64,000 nt of DNA from Colwellia sp. 39_35_sub15_T18 (lineage in GTDB: Bacteria; Pseudomonadota; Gammaproteobacteria; Enterobacterales; Alteromonadaceae): assembly GCA_002162675.1 (NCBI GenBank), contig MAAE01000016.1, positions 1 through 64,000 of the forward strand, read 5' to 3'. Below are positions 57,892 to 64,000 of this stretch, one piece after another; within the stretch, counting starts at the first letter, position 1, and each line of letters begins with the position of its first letter. The position numbers and the translations under genes were made by a program. Below the pieces are notes generated by a model. It had not been told where the DNA came from. It searched no databases and saw only the letters and a program-made list of their open reading frames with translations.

Positions 57892-60800
57892 TTATGCATT
57901 TTGTGAGCTAAACAGTTTATGAATATCATCTTTGATCAAATATAAAGCTGGAATTAAAAACAAGGTGATCACGGTCGCGAATACAATGCCAAAACCTAAC
58001 GATATCGCCATGGGAATGATAAATTGCGCTTGTAAACTTTGCTCGAAATAGAGAGGAAATATACCAAAAAAGGTCGTTAACGAAGTCAACAATATCGCCC
58101 GAAAACGTGCGGTACCGGCATTAATAACGATATCTATCATTCGTTGTCCTGTGCCCTTAGCTTTATTAATAAAATCAACCATGATCAACGAGTCATTTAC
58201 CACCACGCCCGTTAACGCAATAAAACCATAGATAGACATCATATTAATGGTTTTCCCCATAAGCCAGTGACCCACAATGGCGCCAATAATACCAAAAGGG
58301 ATCACCGACATAATAACTAGCGGTTGTGCGTAAGATTTAGTGGGAATAGCAATTAAACCATAAATCAAAAATAATGCCCCGATGGCCGCTAAACCAAGCT
58401 GCCCTAAAAAATCAGCTTGCTCTTTACTTGCTCCCTCAACACCGTATTTAACCGTAGGGTAATTAGCTAGCACCTCAGGAATAGTCGTTTCATTCATTTC
58501 GCTGATGACTTTTCTTGATTCTACTTTTTGGGCATCAATATCAGCAGAAATAGTAATAGAGCGTTTTTGGTTTACTCGAGTAATGGTTGAAAACCCTTGC
58601 CCGATACTTATATTCGCCACTTGATAAAAAGGCACTTGCTCACCACTCGGCGTGCGGATCCACATATCTTCTAAATCACTCACCGAAACTCTGTCTTCTT
58701 TAGGATAACGCACCATCACTTTCAACTCGTCCCTGCCGCGCTGAATACGCTGTGCCTCTTCACCATAAAAGGCTTGTCGTACTTGCTTGGCTAAATCAGC
58801 AAGTGCTAAGCCTAATACTTCGGCTTCAGGCTTAATACTTAACTGAATTTCTTGGCTACCACGACTAAATGAATTGCGAATATCATAAACGCCATCGTAA
58901 GCGCTCAATTTATTTTGAATATCAACAGCCGCGGCTTCAAGGGCAACATAATCTTTACCCGTGAGCTGAAACTCAATGGCTGCTCCCCCACCGGCATTAG
59001 CACCGGCAAAAAAACGTAATTCTTTTGTACCCGGAATTTCACCAATTTCATCTCGCCAAAGTTTTTCTATTTGATAGGCGTCTAATTCTCGTTGCTCTGG
59101 TTTAACTAACTCTAAAACAAACGCTGCTTGCGTGTTGCCATCAGTAAACACCATAGTGTGTTTAATAAACTCTAGTCCTTGATGAGGATTATTCTTGGAG
59201 ATAGTTTGTGCGGCTTTTTGTATGCGCTCAATCACTTTATTACGCTCACTAACCGCACTGCCATCAATCATAGTCAAGTTTCCTTGAATAAAGTCACTTG
59301 GCACCGAAGGAAATACCTCTAACTTTATAAAGCCGCCAACCAGCAAACCCACCGACAAGATCAAAATAGCAATAAAACTCGCCATGGTGTTATAACGCGC
59401 TATTAGCGCTTTTTCTAACCAAGGTTTGTAGCGTTGATGGATAAAGTTATCTAAACCATTTTTAAATTTAATTTGTTGACGCTCAAGCCAGTTACTGTTT
59501 TGCTCAGTTAAATGCACATATTTCATGTGTACTAAATGAGCAGGTAAAATCCATTTAGACTCAATTAAAGAAAATATTAAGCAAAAGGAAACCACTAAGG
59601 CAATAGCACGGAAAAAAGCGGCAAACGTGGCGTCTATCATTAATAACGGCGCAAATGCCGCTATGGTTGTTAACACACCAAAGGTTGCAGGCATGGCGAC
59701 TCGCATGGTGCCATTGATAATATTCTCGCGGGAGTGACCAAAACGCTGAATTTCGGCATAAGCACTTTCACCAATAACAATCGCGTCATCAACAACAATC
59801 CCCAGCACCATAATAAAAGCAAATAAGCTAATTAAATTGATAGAAACAGACCAGTCACCTAATAAAGGCATCATGATAAAGGCGCCGAAAAAGCTAATAG
59901 GAATACCCAACATGACCCAAAAAGCAATTTTGATACGTAAAAATAGCGCCAGCACAATAAAGACTAAGAAAGATCCCATCAGCAAATTAGAAATCATCAT
60001 GTCTAAGCGAGCATTTAAGTAGTATGACGAATCCCCCCAAACGGTCAGTTTGGCACCTTCTGGTAAGCTGGGATTTTTTTCTACTACATAAGCTTTGATC
60101 TCGCTGGCAATATCTAAATCATTTTGATCACCCGTTGATTGCACCATAATGCTAGCAGTATTTTCACCATTAAATAAAGCAAAGTCTTCTTGTTCAACAA
60201 AGCCATCTTTTACGGTTGCGATATCGCCAAGCACTAAGCGCGTACCGTTACTATTAGTGCGTAACACCAATTTAGCAAACTCTTCACCGGTATAAGCTTG
60301 TCCTGTGGTACGCAGTAAAATGTCACCCCCGCGCGTTTTAATGGTGCCGCCAGGTAAATCGATAGAAGAGCGTTGTATTGCTTGGGCAACTTGATCAAAA
60401 GTTAACTGATACTGTTGCAATTTTTCTTCCGACAACTCAATAGATATTTCAAAGTCTCGGCTACCAACAATTTCAGCAATATTAACGCTGGGCAGAGCAA
60501 TAATTTCATCTCGAATATCCTGCGCCATCATCTGTCTAGAGCGCCTGTCCATTGAACCACTGACCGATAACCACATCACCTGTGATTTAAATTCTTGCTT
60601 GGCAATAATAGGTTTTTCGGTTTGCTCTGGAAACGTAGTAATAGCGTCTACTTGCATTTGTACTTCATCAAGTTTTTCTGACATTGAATAACCTGATTGC
60701 AGCTCAATAGTAACGATGCCAACACCTTCAAGCGCCTGAGAGGTGATTTTTTTAATACCTTCAATATCTTCCAGTGCTTCTTCTACTTTTAAAATCACCC

Positions 60801-61077
60801 CAAATTCAACCTCTTCAGGCGCCGCTCCCAAATGAGCTACGGTGACTTGAATACTATTGACATTAAACTCAGGAAAGGTTTTTTTATTTAAGTTTTGATA
60901 AGAGAAAAAGCCCGCCACTAAAATAAAAACCATCAACAAATTGGCGGCAACATGATTATGAGCAAACCAAGCAATAATGCCTGAATGTTGAGTGGGCACT
61001 ATTATTTGGTTTGTTGCTTTATCAGCGGCGTTATCCCCGGTACTACCGGCTTCTTTGCCTGTTATAAAATCACTCAT
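57892..61077 (-). CDS. RND efflux transporter permease (HAE1-type)
   Basis: This inner-membrane proton-driven pump has about twelve membrane helices and two large periplasmic loops in 1061 aa. After a ~30-residue cytoplasmic extension, helix 1 (VAANLLMVFILVAGFFSY) is followed by FPEFNVNSIQVTVAHLGAAPEEVE. The relay aspartates are in LGIVVDDAIVIGESAYAE (helix 4). The C-terminal GFIALTGVVVNDSLIMVDFINK and TFFGIFPLYFE are family blocks. It overlaps the adaptor gene by 4 nt (ATGA). Substrate cannot be predicted. No outer-membrane channel gene is in the window. Confidence 0.94.
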   Translation of the reverse strand: MSDFITGKEAGSTGDNAADKATNQIIVPTQHSGIIAWFAHNHVAANLLMVFILVAGFFSYQNLNKKTFPEFNVNSIQVTVAHLGAAPEEVEFGVILKVEEALEDIEGIKKITSQALEGVGIVTIELQSGYSMSEKLDEVQMQVDAITTFPEQTEKPIIAKQEFKSQVMWLSVSGSMDRRSRQMMAQDIRDEIIALPSVNIAEIVGSRDFEISIELSEEKLQQYQLTFDQVAQAIQRSSIDLPGGTIKTRGGDILLRTTGQAYTGEEFAKLVLRTNSNGTRLVLGDIATVKDGFVEQEDFALFNGENTASIMVQSTGDQNDLDIASEIKAYVVEKNPSLPEGAKLTVWGDSSYYLNARLDMMISNLLMGSFLVFIVLALFLRIKIAFWVMLGIPISFFGAFIMMPLLGDWSVSINLISLFAFIMVLGIVVDDAIVIGESAYAEIQRFGHSRENIINGTMRVAMPATFGVLTTIAAFAPLLMIDATFAAFFRAIALVVSFCLIFSLIESKWILPAHLVHMKYVHLTEQNSNWLERQQIKFKNGLDNFIHQRYKPWLEKALIARYNTMASFIAILILSVGLLVGGFIKLEVFPSVPSDFIQGNLTMIDGSAVSERNKVIERIQKAAQTISKNNPHQGLEFIKHTMVFTDGNTQAAFVLELVKPEQRELDAYQIEKLWRDEIGEIPGTKELRFFAGANAGGGAAIEFQLTGKDYVALEAAAVDIQNKLSAYDGVYDIRNSFSRGSQEIQLSIKPEAEVLGLALADLAKQVRQAFYGEEAQRIQRGRDELKVMVRYPKEDRVSVSDLEDMWIRTPSGEQVPFYQVANISIGQGFSTITRVNQKRSITISADIDAQKVESRKVISEMNETTIPEVLANYPTVKYGVEGASKEQADFLGQLGLAAIGALFLIYGLIAIPTKSYAQPLVIMSVIPFGIIGAIVGHWLMGKTINMMSIYGFIALTGVVVNDSLIMVDFINKAKGTGQRMIDIVINAGTARFRAILLTSLTTFFGIFPLYFEQSLQAQFIIPMAISLGFGIVFATVITLFLIPALYLIKDDIHKLFSSQNA

Positions 61078-62375
61078 AAGCTGTCACGCTCTGCTGACTT
61101 CTGTACTGCATCCGCCGATGGCTCTTTAGATGTATTAGCTAGCTGTTCACTTTCTTGCTCGCCATCAACTCGCAATAACATGTCAGCAATTGGGGTTGCT
61201 AACTTAGTTAAAATAAGACGTTTGCCCTCGGTAAAAATATCCGTTGTATAGGCATAGTCGGCATCAGTTCTTAAAATATTGACTTGCTCAACAAGTAAAC
61301 GGTTGTCCTGGTCGATTAAATAAATAGTATTACCTGAGTAAACCGCACCTAAAGGGATAGCAACAACATTGGCGAGTTTTTTGCCCTTGGCTTTGGCATT
61401 AACAAAAGTACCGATACGTATTTCGTCATGGTCACTTTCAGCTAACACACCATAAGGGTCATCAATTTGTGCTACCACGTAATGCACACGGTTAGTGCTA
61501 TCAACAACGCCCTCATAGCGAGTGACTTTTGCTGGCCATGAATGTTTCTTCCCTTCAAGTTGATAAAATAAATCGACCTGAATATTAAGGTTTTCTACTT
61601 GATTAATGCGAGATAAGTTTAAAAAGGCGACATCGCGTTGCTTAATGGGTAATCGTACTTCAGCATAATCAACGGCAAAGGTATTCGCTAAAGCACTGCC
61701 CATCGTAACATATTGGCCTAAATCAACCTGTTTACTGGTGAGCATAGCATCATAAGGCGCGATGATTTTTGTGCGAGCGAGTTTAACCTTAGCTTCACGT
61801 AAGTCGGCTTGTGCTGCTAACACTCCCGCTTCAGCTTTTTTAAGTTGTGGCAATCGCAACGCTAAAATAGGTGCTTGCTCAACAGGCTTACCGGTTAAGC
61901 GCCATTCATCTTCGGCCTGTTTACTGCGTGCCTGCTCTTCAACTAGCAGCGCTTGGGTCGATTCAAGTTGTGCTTGCGCTCGCAATAAAGCAACCTGATA
62001 AGTAATGTCATCAATGGCGAGTAATAGTTCACCTTCTTTGAAAAAACCGCCCACGTAAAATTTATCCGACACCTTAGTCACCACGCCAGAAACTTCTGAG
62101 ATCAAGGTTGTTTTAGTACGCGGCTCAACGCTACCTTGGCTGCTAATGCTAAAAATAACATCCTGCGCTTGTAACGACATAACATTAACCAATGGTGCTT
62201 TAATTTTTAATGGTTTTTTCGCTGGTTTAGGAGCCAGCATTTGTAAAGCTAACAAAATAACACTCGCTGACAATATAATCGCGAACGGCATTAATACATA
62301 GCGCAAGGGCACCATGCGTCTATTATTTTTTTTGCTGGAACTTTTGTTTGAATTAACCGGGGTAGTTGTAGACAT
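61074..62375 (-). CDS. RND pump periplasmic adaptor (membrane fusion protein)
   Basis: An HlyD/AcrA-type adaptor that links the pump to an outer-membrane channel. A basic N terminus is followed by a membrane anchor (about 24-46, YVLMPFAIILSASVILLALQML). The lipoyl-like half reads VEPRTKTTLISEVSGVVTKVSDKFYVGGFFKEGELLLAIDD, then a helical hairpin (about 125-200), with ARTKIIAPYDAMLTSKQVDLGQYV. The beta-barrel and a membrane-proximal domain follow. At 433 aa it is typical. It lies directly upstream of the permease and they overlap by 4 nt. Confidence 0.93.
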   Translation of the reverse strand: MSTTTPVNSNKSSSKKNNRRMVPLRYVLMPFAIILSASVILLALQMLAPKPAKKPLKIKAPLVNVMSLQAQDVIFSISSQGSVEPRTKTTLISEVSGVVTKVSDKFYVGGFFKEGELLLAIDDITYQVALLRAQAQLESTQALLVEEQARSKQAEDEWRLTGKPVEQAPILALRLPQLKKAEAGVLAAQADLREAKVKLARTKIIAPYDAMLTSKQVDLGQYVTMGSALANTFAVDYAEVRLPIKQRDVAFLNLSRINQVENLNIQVDLFYQLEGKKHSWPAKVTRYEGVVDSTNRVHYVVAQIDDPYGVLAESDHDEIRIGTFVNAKAKGKKLANVVAIPLGAVYSGNTIYLIDQDNRLLVEQVNILRTDADYAYTTDIFTEGKRLILTKLATPIADMLLRVDGEQESEQLANTSKEPSADAVQKSAERDSL

Positions 62376-62469
62376 AGAAGCGCTTATAAAGGAATAATAA
62401 CTATGCCATTAATTTAGCGCTTATTGAATGAAATTAATAGCTTAAATTTACTAATAATTCCCTAATAAA

Positions 62470-62850
62470 TCATAAATTATTGGTGAATTTTGCCCACGAC
62501 AATAACAGGGTTCGAAAGTCGTCAAGACCGCAAGCGGCACTTTCATTTTGATCAAAATGTATATGCTCAGAGGTGAGCATTTCAGATAAAGGCTCGGCAC
62601 CATTTAAACTGGCATTGGTTTGAATTTCTACATCAGTTTGGCTAATAGCGACATTATATTCATGACCAGCAATAACAATTTCACTCTGCTGCCCTTTTTC
62701 TACCTGATCAATGGCGGTTAATAATTGCGTTAATTTGCTACTATCATGACCCAATTCAACTTCCATCCAAGGGCCTACCACTTCATGCCCTAAAGAAAAG
62801 CGCGCTCTTGCTTCGCCCGTGATCGCATCATGTAAAAATTCGTATTCCAT
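62470..62850 (-). CDS. yacL: UPF0231 family protein YacL
   Basis: YacL is a small acidic cytoplasmic protein of unknown function in gammaproteobacteria. MEYEFLHDAITGEARARFSLGHEVVGPWMEVEL matches the family start, AGHEYNVAISQTDVEIQTN is the middle block, and SAACGLDDFRTLLLSW the C-terminal block. I chose the ATG at 62850 (126 aa) over the TTG at 62877, because E. coli YacL (120 aa) starts MDYEFLRD. It lies about 95 nt before the RND adaptor in the same direction. Confidence 0.9.
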   Translation of the reverse strand: MEYEFLHDAITGEARARFSLGHEVVGPWMEVELGHDSSKLTQLLTAIDQVEKGQQSEIVIAGHEYNVAISQTDVEIQTNASLNGAEPLSEMLTSEHIHFDQNESAACGLDDFRTLLLSWAKFTNNL

Positions 62851-63021
62851 AAGCTTGCCATATTGTTTTGCTAACAAGTTAATTGTAGCAAAAATTAAAG
62901 CTTTTAACGTTCAAAATCGCTAATAATATGCAAACTATTCATTAACCGATAAATTAATGTTAATAGAGAGCAACTATGTCCTAACCCATGTCCCAAATAA
63001 TCAATTAATAGGCCTATTTAG

Positions 63022-63267
63022 ACATTAAAAATTACCATAGAAAATAGCAACGGTGATGTTCAAAAATTATTGCAATTTGCTGAAAAAGAAAACCTAATAA
63101 TAATCCCTTATGGTGGTGGCACATCAAAGTGTGGTCCATTACGCCCGAAGAAAGAGCATATAAGGAAAGTAGCTTAAATTATTAACAAAGCATTGGCTTA
63201 GCGCTATAGATGCATTAAAGCAATTGATTCTAGAACCCAAAGCCTATTGTTAATATTAGTGGGAGTC
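63022..63267 (+). pseudogene. Relic of a FAD-binding (PCMH-type) oxidoreductase
   Basis: In one frame, codons from 63022 read as TLKITIENSNGDVQKLLQFAEKENLIIIPYGGGTSKCGPLR, then KKEHIRKVA and a stop at 63175. This matches the FAD-binding region of FAD-linked oxidases (D-lactate, glycolate and alkyl-DHAP synthase type), whose hallmark is an aliphatic-P-(Y/F/R)-GGGTS loop after a DVQ..L.FA helix. After stops at 63175 and 63199 the same frame resumes as RCIKAIDSRTQSLLLILVGV, like the next beta segment of that domain. There is no start codon, and no flavin domain before or after. A fragment of the dispersed repeat abuts its end. The remainder of the 62851-63300 gap holds nothing I can recognise. 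Confidence 0.75.
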
Positions 63268-63269
63268 TA

Positions 63270-63300
63270 TCAGCCTCGATGCTCTCTGTGGTGAAAATGA
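63270..63300 (-). repeat. Truncated arm of the CTCGGTGGTGAA repeat
   Basis: The minus strand reads TTCACCACAGAGAGCATCGAGG, the left arm of the repeat seen at 57636, 53711, 51241 and 33685. The right arm and the central hairpin are missing. It lies between the oxidase relic and the 3' end of the binding-protein gene, and its sequence ends at that gene's stop codon. Confidence 0.75.
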
Positions 63301-64000
63301 TTAAGGACGTATATGCGCTTGCTGGTAAGTAATATTGTCAGGAAATAAGGCTTCTAGCACATCATCACCCGCTAGTTTTTTTATACGCTGATCAAAGTAC
63401 TCCTTAAGCGCGTAGCCTTGTGACGTATTATGAAAAACGACAAACAGTGGTGAATATTCAACTAACATCAACTTGGCCAGCATTTTAGTTTCTGCATCAA
63501 GATAATAATCATACGCTATCACTACATCAACCTTGCCCTGTTTCATTAACCGCTGACATTGTTTGACCTCTGCTCGTACTATATTTTTATCGACAAGAAA
63601 ATTAACATGTTTATTTAGTGCTGTGCCTGAATTTAAACAGGCGACTAGCTTGCTATCTTTAGCTTTAAATCGAGCTAAAGTAGCTTGCTCACGGGTAAAA
63701 ACATAAAGTGGGTATTCATAATCAATATGGTAGGATGAAAAAAGAGCATTACTCAGTTTTTCACTACGATATGCACCAACTAACACGTCAATCTGATTTT
63801 GCTCAAAAGCTTGCACAGCGTTAACCCAAGTCATGCTGTTTTTTTCAAGCTTATAGGCTGAACTAAAAACTTCATCAATAATATTCCAGTAAATCCCAGA
63901 ACCATCTAAATTGGTGTAACCGAGCCAATTTGCTGAAATAAAACTGATCTTATTCGTTTTTGGTAATGTCGATGCATGGCTCTTGGTTATTTGATACTTT
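63301..64000 (-). CDS. Periplasmic solute-binding protein, family 3-like, 5' end missing
   Basis: The frame is open to the right edge of the window, so the start (with any signal peptide) is outside. Visible sequence starts KYQITKSHASTLPKTNK, then ISFISANWLGYTNLDGSGIYWNIIDEVFSSA, which has the layout of the first domain of type-3 extracellular binding proteins. NSMTWVNAVQAFEQNQIDVLVGAYRSEKL is the loop before the hinge. Next come LYVFTREQATLARFK, KLVACLNSGTALNKHVNFLVDKN, VKQCQRLMKQGKVDVVIAYDYYL, and a C-terminal helix. No transporter or kinase domain is in view, so it is probably a stand-alone binding protein, as is common in Alteromonadales. Ligand unknown. Confidence 0.8.
   Translation of the reverse strand, partial: KYQITKSHASTLPKTNKISFISANWLGYTNLDGSGIYWNIIDEVFSSAYKLEKNSMTWVNAVQAFEQNQIDVLVGAYRSEKLSNALFSSYHIDYEYPLYVFTREQATLARFKAKDSKLVACLNSGTALNKHVNFLVDKNIVRAEVKQCQRLMKQGKVDVVIAYDYYLDAETKMLAKLMLVEYSPLFVVFHNTSQGYALKEYFDQRIKKLAGDDVLEALFPDNITYQQAHIRP

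Noticed and set aside
58200..62375. Possible complete tripartite efflux operon
   Set aside because: Pump and adaptor are present, but no outer-membrane channel gene lies on either side, so a shared TolC elsewhere must be assumed.

Overview
The window is AT-rich chromosomal DNA from a marine gammaproteobacterium, most like the Colwelliaceae/Alteromonadales. The evidence is the sequence of the core proteins, the Na+-linked energetics (complete nqrABCDEF with apbE and nqrM, and Na+-type stator genes pomAB), FabV as enoyl-ACP reductase, and the gammaproteobacterial gene orders rpoE-rseABC-lepA-lepB-rnc-era-recO-pdxJ-acpS, barA//rlmD-relA-mazG and xseB-ispA-dxs. No rRNA, tRNA, CRISPR array, intact prophage or intact insertion sequence was recognised. 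Species assignment is inference from protein resemblance only.

Layout. 1-2.5 kb (minus): start of truD, then ispF, ispD, ftsB and an unrecognised gene. 2.7-5.7 kb (minus): eno and pyrG. 6.0-12.3 kb: DUF4202 gene (plus), then ybaN-like gene, SpoU methyltransferase, mazG, relA and rlmD (minus). 12.8-15.6 kb: barA (plus), divergent from rlmD. 16.0-25.6 kb (minus): the sigma-E operon running on into lepA, lepB, rnc, era, recO, pdxJ and acpS, with a sigma-E-type promoter in front of rpoE. 25.8-32 kb: nadB, ygfX/sdhE, ygfZ, slyD, yajQ, a VanZ-like gene and panE. 32-35.7 kb (minus): thiI, pomB, pomA. 35.9-39.0 kb (plus): xseB, ispA, dxs. 39.0-40.0 kb: gene-free, repeat-rich island. 40.0-40.5 kb: orphan coiled-coil gene. 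40.7-48.2 kb (minus): nqrM, apbE and nqrF to nqrA. 48.5-51.7 kb (minus): diguanylate cyclase, fabV, bolA. 51.9-57.6 kb (plus): rlmG, yajG-like lipoprotein, periplasmic cyclophilin, small orphan, ampG-like permease, tiny membrane protein, HDOD protein. 57.9-62.9 kb (minus): RND pump, its adaptor, yacL. 63.0-64.0 kb: relic of a FAD-linked oxidase and the 3' part of a periplasmic binding-protein gene.

How the genes work together. Isoprenoid synthesis is represented by dxs, ispD, ispF and ispA in two clusters. The envelope-stress circuit (RpoE, RseA, RseB, RseC) shares an operon with translation and RNA genes (LepA, RNase III, Era) and with LepB. The Na+ cycle is represented by the pump (Nqr) and a consumer (PomAB), and ApbE and NqrM serve Nqr maturation. 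RelA and BarA are global regulators.

The coding content is almost entirely ordinary core genome. The unusual material is between genes: at least four families of palindromic or tandem repeats, most of them just downstream of stop codons. The best candidate for something undescribed is at 39.05-39.83 kb. It has REP-like hairpins preceded by GTAG or GTTG in a 76-bp tandem array, next to a 467-bp segment bounded by perfect 14-bp inverted repeats. That segment contains a nested, cloverleaf-like fold with two hairpins that have the same loop. No associated protein gene lies in the window.
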